From Castor canadensis (Eukaryota > Chordata > Mammalia > Rodentia > Castoridae), in NCBI RefSeq assembly GCF_047511655.1, contig NC_133400.1, positions 4,501,001 through 4,565,000 on the forward strand: a stretch of DNA of 64,000 bases, in the 5' to 3' direction. This document shows positions 25,501 through 34,749 of this stretch, piece after piece. Within the stretch, counting starts at the first letter, position 1. Each line of letters starts with the position of its first letter. The position numbers and the translations under genes are program-made. The notes under the pieces were generated by a model. The model had not been told where the DNA came from. It did not search any database and saw nothing but the letters and a program-made list of their open reading frames with translations.

Positions 25501-26551
25501 AGCACCTGACTATCTCAAGAAGTGAACGGAGAATCATCACTCTTAGGGCTGAACTCAGCAGAGAAGGTGGTCAACCGTGCTGACCTTGGATTCTAGTCAT
25601 CTCTGCGCATTTCATAGGGACTTCTAAGAAAACGTCTTGCACAGAGTGAGCGCCAAATTAACTCAGTGACAGCATCCAGGTTTTCAACGCTGCCTGACAC
25701 ACACACACACACTCTGTTCCAAACTTGTTCGGGTACAGCTGAGTTACAATAACAACAGTGACACTTTATACAGCACTAGGATCCAGGAGTGACAGTCACC
25801 TTCACTAACGCTACTGAGTGAGCACCGTACACCTGAGGCTTGCAAGGTGTGCCTGGAGGGTGTCAGGGGTGCTAGGGCTCAGAAAGAAGGAAGAAAAGGC
25901 CAGAGTTTGGGGGGGGGGAGGGGCTGTCACTGCGGGTGGTGAGGACTACGCGGCCCGGGGTCCCGGGGTCCCGGGGTCGGGGCGGCCCGGGCGGGGCCTT
26001 ACCCGGACGTGCGGCCCCTCCACCAGCTTGAGGGCCTGCGCCTCGAGCAGGTCGGCCCGCAGCTGCACCAGGAAGCGCACGCCGCCGTCCAGCTTGCTGA
26101 TGTGGTGGAAGAGGCCGCGGTAGCGCGGCACGAGCGCGAAGCGCAGCCGGTCCTCGGCCTGCAGCAGCACGGCCGCCTCCCGCGGCTGCTGGCGCAGCTG
26201 GAGCACGCCGGCGCTCTGCTCGGCCACCTGCCCGTGGTCCACGCCGAAGCCCTGCGCCAGGCGGCCCAGCAGCTCGGCGCGCTGGCCCACCTCGGCCAGG
26301 CCGCCGTAGAAGCTCACGAAGTCGGCGCACTGGCTCTCGGCGGGCGCCGGCGTCTTCTCGCGCAGCTCGTAAACCGGCGTCGGCGGCACCGCGCGGTGCA
26401 GGAGCTCGTCCATGGCCCGCTGCAAGGCGCCGTCCGCCGCCACCGCCGCCGGTCCGCTCAGCAACCGGGGCCCGGGCGGCTGCGGTGGCCGCGGAGGAAA
26501 CCGCAGAGGGAGGAGACGCCGCACCGCCAGGCCTGGCCCGAAGCCTCGCAT
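12990..26551 (-). CDS. MLYCD: Malonyl-CoA decarboxylase (MLYCD), complete five-exon gene
   Basis: CDS is join(26551-26003, 19239-19127, 18274-18118, 15742-15593, 13523-12990) on the minus strand: 1503 nt, 500 residues plus stop. The enzyme converts malonyl-CoA to acetyl-CoA and CO2, lowering the malonyl-CoA that inhibits CPT1, and acts in mitochondria, peroxisomes and cytosol. The product matches human MLYCD along its length as I remember it. Seen here: an Arg/Pro-rich amphipathic N-terminus (about 1-40) like a mitochondrial presequence; a helical domain (about 47-190); then a GNAT-like catalytic domain. Ser336 in the SLSPIPGF motif and His430 in the NPVANFH motif correspond to human catalytic Ser329 and His423. 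Cys213 corresponds to human Cys206, reported to form an inter-subunit disulfide. The protein ends in SKL, a canonical PTS1. All introns are GT-AG and every junction keeps frame. The human protein has 493 residues; the 7 extra residues here all lie before Met47. There are no premature stops or frameshifts, so the gene looks functional. Confidence 0.97.
13935..13985 (+). repeat. L2 3' end fragment
   Basis: 'aatgcttggcacacaggggc' then ccagtaatgcttgaatgag resembles the L2 terminus. It lies inside MLYCD intron 4. Confidence 0.45.
14320..14440 (-). repeat. Possible antisense L1 3' fragment
   Basis: 'cggccgagtaatattaagag' and 'ctttctcatgggcatttaag' loosely resemble the reverse complement of old L1 3' sequence. 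Very diverged. Confidence 0.3.
15593..15742 (-). CDS. MLYCD: MLYCD exon 4 (residues 274-323)
   Basis: 150 nt, exactly 50 codons, phase 0 at both ends. The acceptor is ttcag and the donor is gtacat. It encodes [20 protein letters not shown] and continues to [11 protein letters not shown]. It includes [19 protein letters not shown], part of the conserved acyl-CoA-binding GNAT-like core. Skipping this exon would keep the frame. Confidence 0.96.
16580..16670 (+). repeat. MIR-like fragment
   Basis: cctaagcctcagttttctta followed by a tatctaatatgaggcctacc block resembles the MIR 3' half, inside intron 3. Confidence 0.45.
17083..17150 (+). repeat. ID-like SINE fragment
   Basis: 'cacttgacctagcaagcagg' and 'aattcaaactccaggactgc' followed by an A-rich tail match the ID-type tail seen elsewhere in the window. 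Confidence 0.6.
17550..17748 (-). repeat. B1-dID SINE, antisense
   Basis: A T-run, then 'cagtactggggcttgaactc' (dID part), then ctttgagatagagtcttgtg and 'gcgaggattacaggtgtggg' (B1 part). A whole element in reverse. Confidence 0.85.
18118..18274 (-). CDS. MLYCD: MLYCD exon 3 (residues 221-273)
   Basis: 157 nt. Its first base completes Glu221, followed by 52 whole codons. The acceptor is cctcag and the donor is gtacct. It encodes [20 protein letters not shown] and runs on to DISNNIQ, in the N-terminal part of the catalytic domain. The residues after the junction read E-S-E-A where human has E-A-E-A. The intron to exon 4 is 2375 bp and carries SINE insertions. Confidence 0.96.
18275..19126 (-). 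other. MLYCD: MLYCD intron 2
   Basis: 852-bp intron with a gtaagt donor and a cag acceptor. I recognise no repeat in it. Confidence 0.8.
19127..19239 (-). CDS. MLYCD: MLYCD exon 2 (residues 184-221)
   Basis: 113 nt: 37 codons plus two bases of a Glu codon completed by exon 3. It is preceded by a cag acceptor and followed by a gtaagt donor. It encodes [20 protein letters not shown] and continues to QKIS, closely matching human MLYCD, and contains Cys213 in the HSPCE motif. The intron to exon 1 is about 6.8 kb and the intron to exon 3 is 852 bp. Confidence 0.96.
20488..20526 (-). repeat. B1 head fragment, antisense
   Basis: 'ggattacagatgtgagccac' followed by catgcctggcta is the reverse complement of a B1 5' end. 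Confidence 0.6.
22529..22664 (-). repeat. B1 SINE monomer, antisense
   Basis: tttttgagacagtgtcttgc through 'tactgggattacagaagtgt' to a cctgg end. B1-like throughout, with no dID part. Confidence 0.8.
22742..22769. repeat. CAAA simple repeat
   Basis: caaacaaacaaacaaa tract in MLYCD intron 1. Confidence 0.85.
23072..23278 (-). repeat. B1-dID SINE, antisense
   Basis: 'ggcaggtgctctaccacttg' and agccacttcaccagccctg (dID part), then 'tttcaagacagggtcttagg' and 'gggattatatgtgtgagcca' (B1 part). Confidence 0.85.
26003..26551 (-). CDS. MLYCD: MLYCD exon 1, coding part (residues 1-183)
   Basis: 549 nt, 183 codons, ending in phase 0 before a gtaagg donor. It begins MRGFGPGL, as in human MLYCD, and encodes the presequence and most of the helical domain, ending at GPHVR. 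The first ATG has G at -3 but C at +4. The in-frame ATG at 26413-26411 (Met47) sits in a GCCATGG context, a better Kozak match, and corresponds to human Met40, the reported start of the cytosolic/peroxisomal form. The reading frame stays open upstream of Met1 for another 115 codons, but that part lies in the GC-rich promoter and does not resemble the family. Base composition is very GC-rich, unlike exons 2-5, because the exon lies in the CpG island. Confidence 0.95.
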
Positions 26552-26607
26552 AGCCCCGAGCGACAGCTGCAAAGGAGACAGGCCGTGCGCGCCGTCGCCG
26601 CGGCAGC

Positions 26608-26628
26608 ACTTCCGCTTCCGGCTTCCGG
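26608..26628 (-). promoter_or_regulatory. MLYCD: Three tandem ETS (GABP/NRF-2-type) motifs
   Basis: Three cttccg cores lie head to tail at about 7-bp steps (26609-26614, 26615-26620, 26623-26628). On the minus strand they read as CGGAAG repeats. They lie 57-77 bp upstream of the MLYCD start codon. Tandem GGAA sites bound by GABP are known in many promoters of nuclear genes for mitochondrial proteins. Binding here is inferred. Confidence 0.6.
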
Positions 26629-26642
26629 AGGACGCCAGCCCT

Positions 26643-26681
26643 ATTGGCTGAGGCTGGAGGACGGGCAGGGCAGTAGCCAAT
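26643..26681. promoter_or_regulatory. MLYCD: Pair of opposed CCAAT boxes (NF-Y type)
   Basis: An attgg at 26643-26647 (CCAAT on the minus strand) is followed by a forward ccaat at 26677-26681, both with the favourable flank agccaat. They sit just upstream of the ETS array, at about -92 to -130 relative to the start codon. NF-Y next to GC boxes and ETS sites is common in CpG-island promoters. Function is inferred. Confidence 0.5.
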
Positions 26682-26830
26682 AGGAGGGCGGGGCGCCGGG
26701 AGGCGGGGCGGATCCGGCAGGCTCGAAGCCAAGTGCGGCCAAAGGTATCGGGGGCGGGGCGGCGTGGCGGCGTGGCGGCGGGGAGGCCTATGGGCGCCTG
26801 ACTCCGGTCTGGCAGCCGCCTTGGCCGCCT

Positions 26831-27723
26831 TTGCTGACACCTGTTCTGACGGCTAGAGTCACCTCTCAGCTCCTGTCCTCTTTCCTCACCGCACACACGC
26901 CTCTGTGGGTCCGAGCATCCCAGCAGCAGTCACCTGCGAACGAAGGACACTTGCAGATTCCTGGACCCTGAGAATCAGAGCCCCAGAGAGTGCGGTCCAA
27001 TGTGTGTGTGTGTGAAGAGCCGAGGAATTTGCAACCTTAAGAAGTGCACAGGACAAGACGGCTGTTGTTTGACCCTGCCGGCGCTCTCCAGCTCTGCGCA
27101 GAGACTCGGCTCTCGCTCCCTGCTGGGGAGCTGCAAACCCGGATCCTCCAAAGGTCTTCTTCCCCAGCATGCACCGCCTTTCTTGGTCCGCATTAGTTCA
27201 ACACCTGCCTTCATGGAGTTTACGGTCTGAAGGAGACAGACAAGATACTGCAAAGTGTGACACAGTGCAGTAGGGGATTCAGTGCAATAGAGCTGGGGTG
27301 GACTCTGCACAGATTCAGCGTGACATGACTGAAGGCATCTGGAGTCATGATCGCCATGATTGTCCCAGAATAATCCTGGCCAGTTTCTCTTGCATTGGTT
27401 CCCAGCAAACTATAAAGAGCCAACACCATGAGAGTGTGGCACCCTGGCTTCAGGGGTGTGCCTAGCTCTTCCATGGGAGCTAAACCAGGTATATTCCAGG
27501 TTGTTCCAACCCATGTGTGAGTCCCTCCTTCTGCCCCAGCCTCCCTGTGGGGAATCCAACCGGTCTTGATGCAGTCCGGGACCACACATCCACCAGTAAG
27601 TCCTCCCCCCCCGCCCCCCACCAAAACTGCACTCTGCTCAATCCTGGATCTGTCTGCGTCTTTCTTGAGTCTCACAGCTAGGACGGAGTTATTCTGGAAT
27701 AACTCCCCATTAAGGATAGAGCA
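26831..27723. other. Intergenic upstream of MLYCD promoter
   Basis: Single-copy sequence with a short TG run at about 27001-27013. I see no divergent coding exon, although a CpG-island promoter could fire both ways. Confidence 0.5.
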
Positions 27724-27920
27724 GGCTGGGCGCCGGTGGCTCATGCCTGTAATCCTAGCTACTGAGGAGGCAGAGATCAGGAGGATGGCAGTTCAAAGCC
27801 AGCCCTGGCAAATAGATCGTGTGAACCTATCTCCAAAAAAAACCTTCAGAAAAAGGGGTGGTGGAGTGGCTCAAAGTGTAGGTCCTGAGTTCAAACCCCA
27901 ATACCGGAAAAAAAAAAATT
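27724..27920 (+). repeat. B1-dID SINE, near full length
   Basis: 'gctgggcgccggtggctcat' head, 'ggtggtggagtggctcaaag' junction, 'gagttcaaaccccaataccg' tail and poly(A). One of the least diverged copies here. Confidence 0.9.
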
Positions 27921-27924
27921 GCAC

Positions 27925-27985
27925 AGTCAGGAAAGGCCTCTTTGAGGAGGTGACATTTAAGCTGAGACCAGAAGCTAGTTATGAG
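27925..27985 (-). repeat. L2 fragment, antisense
   Basis: 'aggaaaggcctctttgagga' then ggtgacatttaagctgagacc resembles the L2 reverse complement; compare 2540-2670. Confidence 0.5.
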
Positions 27986-28049
27986 ATGAAAAAACCAAAA
28001 GCTGCCCCATTCATTTCCTTAAGTTCAAATGCACGGCTTTTATCACCTC

Positions 28050-28360
28050 TGCCATGCCTGTCATTTTAGCATCCATATTTCATTGATTTCTACTTTATAG
28101 GATTCCTCCATCCATGCCTTCTCTGTGGCCCTCTCTCTCTGTGGCCCCTGTCACAGGACCACTGAAGCAGCCTCTTTGCTGCCAGGCTTCCTTCCTCCAA
28201 ACCCATGCTCTGCACTTCTTGCTACATGAGCTTCCTAAGTCATCTGTCTAGCCATGACTTTCACTTGATCAACAGCCAAGTGCTTCATCATTACATCCAG
28301 AGCCCGGCCCCATCTTCTCCCTGCTTCGAGTCCCTTACCCTGTAGCCTGGTAGCTCTAGA
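28050..28360 (+). repeat. L2 LINE internal fragment
   Basis: 'tgctgccaggcttccttcct' and surrounding pyrimidine-rich text follow the L2 3' region order in sense. Strongly diverged, edges approximate. Confidence 0.45.
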
Positions 28361-28569
28361 CTTTCAGATCTTGAGATCAGTTTTGAAAAAGACTTTCAGA
28401 CATGGGGATGACTGAGCCAGAACTCAGAGGAGGGGTAAGTGGCCTCTAAGGGAGGAACTGGATAACCAGCAATCTGTGGGTGCTACAGGGTTCCTTCCTT
28501 AGTCACACAGTGACCAGCCTAGTGGAGACCGATGATTGCAGGGGCCGGCTGAGCCCTTTCCAAACATTA

Positions 28570-28770
28570 GCAGCAACTCTTTATTTAGCCTGTGGTAAAT
28601 GTCACCTGCTATTCTTCACACTTAAATCCTATTTAACGCTCAGGATAATTTTGTAAGGCAAGAACTATTCCCATATGGTAAAGGTAGAAAAAAAAGGAGA
28701 TAAAGTACAGAGAGATACACAAGGATTGCCCCAATGTTCCCCACTAGGAAGCAGCAGAGGTGGCTCCTAG
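28570..28770 (+). repeat. MIR SINE
   Basis: 'ggataattttgtaaggcaag' then aactattcccatatggtaaag and 'gagatacacaaggattgccc' follow the MIR core and 3' order. Confidence 0.6.
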
Positions 28771-28974
28771 ATTGCTCCACTGGGATGGGTGTGGAAGGAG
28801 GGTCTGAACCCAGCCTTGTCTCACTCAGGTGTGTGCTCCTCCTCCACCCCAGGACCCTGCCTCTGCTGAAATGAGCATGTCTATATTGGTGAGAATTGAG
28901 TTTGTTTTTATGCTGAACTGTTGGGGAAACAAGAGACAAGAATCCAGTAAACACCAAATCTCTTTCACAGGCCC

Positions 28975-29120
28975 AGCAGTTTATGTATTTAATCCTCACA
29001 TCAGCTGTACCAGCTGTTGGAGTCTTCAGCTTACAGATGGAGGCCAGAGTTGTTGAGGTCAGGTAACTTAGTCACCCTGGGAGTGAGAGGCAAAGACTGT
29101 GTTTGACCTTTGTCTTATGA
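28975..29120 (+). repeat. MIR SINE
   Basis: 'tttaatcctcacatcagctg', 'cagcttacagatggaggcca' and 'aggtcaggtaacttagtcac' are in MIR order. Confidence 0.65.
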
Positions 29121-29647
29121 CTACAAAGCTTCTGCTTCTTCTGTTCCTCCAAGAGAGAAAGCTTCCTTCCCCAGAAGCCATGTGGAAATCATCTCTTTGC
29201 TTCCCAACTCAACCCCGGTGATGATGCCCAGCAGGGAAGGAACAGCTGTTACTTTACCATGGCAGGAGAAACAGATATCAAACAGATAGAATTTATGAAG
29301 CTACAGTAATTACAACTGGGAAGGAATAGACTAACATCTGTGAGACATAACTGAAGGTCCAGGAAAGATCCAGAAATGTTGGGCATTTAGTATGTGTGCA
29401 TCACTGGGGAAAATTAAGGGTAATTGTGTGACTCTTAGGAAAAGAGTAAAGTTGGATTCTAACCTCAGACTGTATAAAACAAATTGCAGACGGCTCAAGG
29501 ATTGAAATGCTTTCAAAATGAAGTAAAAATATTAGAAGAGCAGAATTGCCAAGCGAGAAAGGCATTTGAAGCATGATACAAACCCAGAAGCCACAAGAAG
29601 AGAAGACTGATAAATCTGAGTGTGTAATAATTTCTGTTTTTCTGGAG
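29121..29647. other. Intergenic, nothing recognised
   Basis: Mixed-composition sequence with no repeat that I can name. The AT-rich part from about 29280 may be an eroded L1 remnant, but that is only an impression. Confidence 0.4.
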
Positions 29648-29986
29648 AGGGGCAGTACTATGATTTGAACTCAGGGCCGTGTGCTTGCTAGGCAGGTGCT
29701 TTGCCCTGAGCCCTTTCTTTGCTTCCTTTATTTATTATTTAGGTAGAGTCTCCTGTTCTGTTTTTGATTTTGCCCAGGTGGGGATGCCCTTAGGCAGCGA
29801 TCCTTCTACCTATGCCTCCCATGTAGCTGGGATCACGGACATGTACCACCATGCCTGGCTTATTGATTGAGATGGGGCAGGGAGAGTCTCACTCTTTGCC
29901 TGGGCTGGCCTGCAGCCTCAATCCTCCCCATTTCCAACTCCAGAGAAGCTTGGATTACAGGTGTGAGCCACCACACACCAAGCCTA
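29648..29986 (-). repeat. Three-part SINE (B1-B1-dID), antisense
   Basis: Reading in reverse, two B1-like units (ends near 29985 and 29865) are followed by a dID unit (29648-29720). The order matches four other copies in the window. Confidence 0.75.
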
Positions 29987-30454
29987 ATGTTTTTATTTAT
30001 TTATTTTACAAGCAAAACATGTTGGATTAACACCCATACTTATGAGCTGGTGGGGAAACAAACTCTCTCTTAACTTGCTGATAGGAGTCTAAATTGGTAT
30101 GACCCCACTGAAGGATTCCTTTGTAATAGCTATCAACATTGCCAATTCACTCCACCGTTTTTACAGATAAATACCTGAACTGCTGAATGGACTTAAGAGA
30201 AGTCGTGTCAGACTCAAGACACTCCTTGGGACAGCTGGTCAGAGGACCAGCAGACAGGCATAGATACCAGGTCATTAGCGTGTTCAACAAGGAGGTGTAG
30301 CTGAGTGGAACAGGTGATGGTCCTGGTGATGAGCGTGACTCAAGTTCAAAAATCCTCCTCCAGAGTCTCTCTAAGCTAACAAGAAACAGAAAAGGAGAGG
30401 GTGGGAAAGGACCTGATTGGAGAAGCTACCTCTGCAGAGGCAAGTACAGGCAGG

Positions 30455-30672
30455 CAAGATGGCATACTGTTAAAATCACCACCTCCAAAGTCAACAGACG
30501 GCCCTGTATATACATCTGTGCCCACCACTTACTAATCAGTGGCCTTGATAAGGTTTTGTTACTTTTTTAAAGGCTGTTCCACATCCAGGAGAGGTAGATG
30601 ATAGTGATACCTATATCTCACAGCTGGTGAGAATTAAAGGAAACATTTCATGTCAAGAACATAGCACGTAGT
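30455..30672 (+). repeat. MIR SINE
   Basis: Text runs from ccaccacttactaatcagtg through 'gtgatacctatatctcacag' to a caagaacatagcacgtag end, in MIR order and unusually complete. Confidence 0.6.
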
Positions 30673-30674
30673 GT

Positions 30675-30790
30675 TGCTGATCATAGTGGTGTGCACCTGA
30701 AATTCCTCTCTGGGGAGGCTGAAGTAGGAGAATCAAGTTCCAGGTCAGCTTGGGCTACATAGTGAGGCCCTGCTAAAACAACAACATGGA
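30675..30790 (+). repeat. B1-like SINE monomer
   Basis: 'tagtggtgtgcacctgaaat', 'tggggaggctgaagtaggag' and 'tcagcttgggctacatagtg' are B1 landmarks. Diverged. Confidence 0.75.
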
Positions 30791-31194
30791 AAGTAGCATT
30801 CTAGCTAAATTATTATTAAGTAGTTAGACTAAAATATTTTGGAGTGAAATATATTTTCATGTGTCCACAATGGATCAACATGTTGACCTAAGACAAGATT
30901 ATGGCTTTTCTGGAGCCCTTCCCTACAATTCTGAAAACTGTGATGGGAAAGACAGCAGCTATGGATGAGGGAGAGACAGAGAGGGAAGGAGAGAGTGCAG
31001 AAACAGAGAGAGGAAGACTGATGGAAAACCATACCCTTGAGAAATTGCCAAGATGACAAAGAGAGTTTTCTTTTGAAATAATCTTCACTTGCAGTTATCA
31101 AGAGAGATTTTGTCCTCTTGATAACTTCCACTTCCTCCCCCCTCCCGCTTTCATTCAACCAACTATATTTGTGAAAGAGAATGTCATATACTGT

Positions 31195-31575
31195 CTCAGT
31201 CTGTTTTCTGTTGCTATTATTGAACACCACAGACTGAGTTATTTATATGGAATAAAGGTTTATCCTGTCCACAGTTCTGAAGGCTGATAATTTCAAGACT
31301 GGGCATTCATGTCTGGTGAGTTTCTTCTTGCTGGCAGGGGTTTTTTCACAGAATCCAAAAACACAGGTAATCACATGACCAGACAGGGCATCCTAGCTCA
31401 GGTCTCTCCTCTTTTCATGAAGCCACACTCTGTTGGACTAGGGCACCACCCTTCAGGCCTAATTTAACCTTAATTGCCTTCCAAAGGGTCCATCTCCAAA
31501 TCTGATTAACTGATGACTTTGGAGATTGTGTTCCAAACACATGAGTTCCAAGGGACACATCCAAACCATGGTGCA
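31195..31575 (-). repeat. MaLR-type LTR, antisense
   Basis: 'tctgttttctgttgctatta' then cagactgagttatttatatgg and 'cttaattgccttccaaaggg' are the reverse complement of a MaLR (MST/MLT1) LTR, with 3' end first. Confidence 0.65.
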
Positions 31576-32189
31576 TATCAGCCAAGTCTCCCACGTAGCA
31601 AAACTGCAGAGGCTTTGGGAACACCGTGGGACTTCCTTCAACTCTTGGAAGTATGGCATCTTTAGTTGGACGGTGAGTTAGCTGTGCGACTGGTTGAATG
31701 TCCATAGGTAGAACCGTTTGGTATGGGTATTTCAGCTTGAAACCTGGGAGTGGTGCTTTATGAGGATGGCCTTGGTTGGGCAGGTCTGGCCTGTCAGGCA
31801 CAAAGCATTCTGAAGACCCCCTGCTGGCTTCTGAGCTATCCCAATTCCTCTTGTCCAAGGAAGCTGTGGCCAGCTGACCAGAGGGGTTAGCTTGGTCCCA
31901 GGGCTGTGTCAGTGCTTGTCCGTATTCTGCTCATCCCTGTGCTCTTGTTTGGCTTTGGGTGCTCCTGCCTTGTCCTATCATCTCTAGTTTGTGTGTTTTC
32001 TTAAAGACAGCTCTCAATCCCCACTTCTCCCTGAGCCTCCTGCCCCGTTCCCTTCCTTTTCACGAAATTCCTCATTTTCTTTGTGTCCAAACACATTTTT
32101 CTCTAGCTGTCAACTGCCAGTCTCTGCTTCTCTCCAGTCATGTCCTTGGTTCAAAAGACTGCCTCAGTCCAAAAGTGAATTTAAGAAAA
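31576..32189. other. Intergenic, nothing recognised
   Basis: Mixed single-copy sequence. No gene or repeat that I can name. Confidence 0.45.
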
Positions 32190-32356
32190 TAATTCAAATT
32201 ACAACAGCATTAAAAAGAAAATAAAGAACGTGTTTGTCCAAGGAAGTGGGAGACAGGTGGTAGAAAAGTATAGAACAGTACTGAGGGAAATTAAAGGAGA
32301 CCCAAACAAACTCAGTGATCTGTTGCTCACTGATTGGAAGATCTAATTAAGATGAC

Positions 32357-32468
32357 AGCTGGGCGCTCACGCCTGTAATCTTAGCTACTCAGGAGGCAGA
32401 GATCAGGAGGATCGAGGTTCAAAGCCAGCTTGGGCAAATAGTTCATCAGACCCTATCTCAAAAGTACT
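32357..32468 (+). repeat. B1-dID head only, inside L1
   Basis: 'gctgggcgctcacgcctgta' to 'caaatagttcatcagaccct'. It ends after the B1 part, without the dID tail. Confidence 0.8.
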
Positions 32469-32765
32469 CAAAGCCCTTAAGTTACCTTAAGTTAACCTAC
32501 AGATTCAGTGAAATCCTGATTAAAATCCCAACTGCCTTTTTTTTTTCAGAAATGGAAAAACTGATCCTAAAATTCATATAGAAATGCCAGGACACTTGAA
32601 GAAACAAAATAATCCTTCAAAAGAACAACCTGGAGGACTCACCTTGCCTGGTGCAAACTCATCACAAAACCACAGCAATCAAAACATTACAGTATGGGCA
32701 ATAAGCTAGAACAACGGGACAAAATTGAGCCTCCAGAAATAAACCCATACGTATATGACCATTGG

Positions 32766-33103
32766 TTTTTTTTTTTTTTTTTTGGCAGTATTGGGGCTTG
32801 AATTCAGGGCTTGGTGCTTGCTTGGCAAGTGTTCTACCACTTGAGTTGCACCACCAGCCCTTTGACTTCTAGTGTGTTTTTCAGATAGGCTCTCCTGCTT
32901 TTGCTCAGTCTGACCTAGGACCTTGATCCTCCTACCTCTGCTGCCCAAGTAGCTGAGACTGTAGGCATGTGTTGTCACCCCAGCTTATTTTTCAAGATAG
33001 GGTCTTGCTAACTTTTTGCCTCCTCCTTCCCCTGTGGTCTCCAATGGTGATCCTTCTATCTCTACTTTCCAAGTAGAAGTTGTGTGTCATCATGCCTGCC
33101 TTA
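32766..33103 (-). repeat. Three-part SINE (B1-B1-dID), antisense, inside L1
   Basis: A T-run of about 18, then a dID unit ('cagtattggggcttgaattc'), then two B1-like units ending near 32990 and 33103. Confidence 0.8.
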
Positions 33104-34325
33104 ATTGATTTTTGACAAGGATTCTAAGACCATTCAATGGGGAAAGAAGAGTCTTTTCAACAAATGTTACTTAGAGAAGTAGACATTCATAAGGAAAAAA
33201 GGGGTTGGATCCTTGCCTCACACCATATACAAAAATTATGAATCAAAAATCCAAATCTAAATGCAAGAGCTAAAATGAAGTTCTTAAAAAGGAAAATAGG
33301 TACAAATCTTCTGACCTTGAATTAAGTAATCCTTTTCTAAATATACACAAAAATACAAGCAATAAAAGATTCATGGATATATTGGATTTCACCAAAATTA
33401 AAGATTTTTATGCATCAATGAACACCATCAAGAAAGTGCAGAGACAAACCCAAAGAATGGGATAAAAATTTGCAAACCATGTGTGTAATAAGGGTATAGT
33501 GGTTAGAATATGTAAAGAATTCCTACAAGTCAATAATAAAAAGACAAACAATCCAACTGAAAATGGGCAGAAAATTGGAATAGTCATTTCTCCAAAAAAG
33601 ACATAGAAATGACCAGTAAACACATGAAAATGTGCTCACTGTCAGCGTCATTAGGGTCGCGCAACAGAGCCACCTTAAGACATGGCTCCACATCCCCTAG
33701 AAGGTCATAGCAGGAAGAGGAAAGTAAGTGTTGGTGAGGGTGGACACAAATCGAAGTCCTTCTACACTGTTGGTGGTCATGGAATTTCTTTGGGCAGTAC
33801 TCTAAAGGTGAAATAAAGAGTAACCATTCAGTCCGCCATGTCACTCCTGGGTGCTCAAGAGAATTGTGAACCTATGTTCACACAAAATCCGGTGCACGTG
33901 TGTTCATAGCAAGGAGAAGCAACCCACCTGCCCATCGCTGGACGAGTGGGATAAACCAAATGTGGTCTAGCCTTACAATGGAAATAGTATTTGGCCATAA
34001 AAATGAATGAAGCATTGCTATGTGTTACAACACGGATGAACCTTGAGAACATGAAGCTAAGTGAAAGAAGCCAGTCACAAAAGGCCACATAGTCTATGAT
34101 TCCACGTATCTGAGCTGTGCAGAATGAGCAAATCCATGGAGACAGGAGGTAGATTAGTAGTTGCTAGGGACTGAGTGGGGTGGGTGGACATGGGTTGGGG
34201 GTGATGAAAACATGCTAGAATTACCTAGTGACATTGAATATCCTCAAACCACTGAATTGATTCCACTTTAACCAATTGAAAATGGTGACTTTTATGTTAT
34301 GATAATTTTGTCTTAAAGAAAAGAA

Positions 34326-34749
34326 AAAGGACAACCCCAGTGGTTTTTACATTTCTCTAGTCTTGTTTTGAAAACTCAGCAGAGAGACTGGTTGGTCTGG
34401 CTGGATCAGATGTCCAGGGACCAGGCTGGGATACAGGTCACAGAACCTGTGGGGCTATTAGGAATTCAGCCTTGTGGTCAGGATACGGTGTTCGGACAAG
34501 AGGCGCATGGGCTGGGCAGTTGTTCCAAAAGATGTCTACTTTAAGTATGCTAAAAGTAGCATTAAAGACAACCTGAGCAAAGGAAAGCACCCACAATCCA
34601 GCACCTTAGTCCTACTGCATTTATTTCTGCCATGTCTTCCAGCATATTTCTGAGTTGTAGTATTTACCGTGCTTCTCACTCCCAGCATGTCACAGACACT
34701 TCCATGTTTCACAGTCCTCTTCAGAATTATCTTTTTCACTTCTTAAAAA
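34326..34749. other. Intergenic, nothing recognised
   Basis: Single-copy sequence between an old L1 and a SINE cluster. Confidence 0.45.

Larger units (their letters stand above)
19240..26002 (-). other. MLYCD: MLYCD intron 1
   Basis: About 6.8 kb, the longest intron, with a gtaagg donor inside the CpG island. It carries B1-related fragments at 20488-20526 and 22529-22664, a B1-dID at 23072-23278, a CAAA run at 22742-22769 and a short CA run near 25699-25713. From 23300 to 25690 it looks largely single-copy, and I see no other coding exon. Confidence 0.8.
25920..26830. promoter_or_regulatory. MLYCD: CpG island over MLYCD exon 1 and promoter
   Basis: CpG dinucleotides and GC content rise abruptly here compared with the rest of the window. 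GC boxes of the gggcgg type occur at about 26687, 26703 and 26753. The island spans the donor end of exon 1, the whole coding part of exon 1, and about 280 bp upstream of the start codon. This is typical of a broadly expressed TATA-less promoter. Confidence 0.85.
32190..34325 (+). repeat. Old L1 LINE, 3' part, broken by two SINEs
   Basis: Sense L1 3' sequence: 'gaaattaaaggagacccaaa', then 'agtgaaatcctgattaaaat', 'tcattaggacc...' equivalents, 'gccataaaaatgaatgaagc' and an L1M-type end with ttttatgttatgataatttt. The ORF2 region has many stops. SINEs inserted at about 32357-32468 and 32766-33103 date the L1 as older than those families. Confidence 0.75.

Noticed and set aside
26009..26683. 224-codon open frame on the + strand opposite MLYCD exon 1
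   Set aside because: It mirrors the GC-rich coding exon and promoter. Low stop-codon density on both strands explains it, and the translation resembles no family.
25872..26840. 322-codon minus-strand frame overlapping MLYCD exon 1
   Set aside because: It is out of frame with MLYCD, reads through the donor site and is Ala/Arg/Pro-rich in the way of a CpG-island shadow frame.
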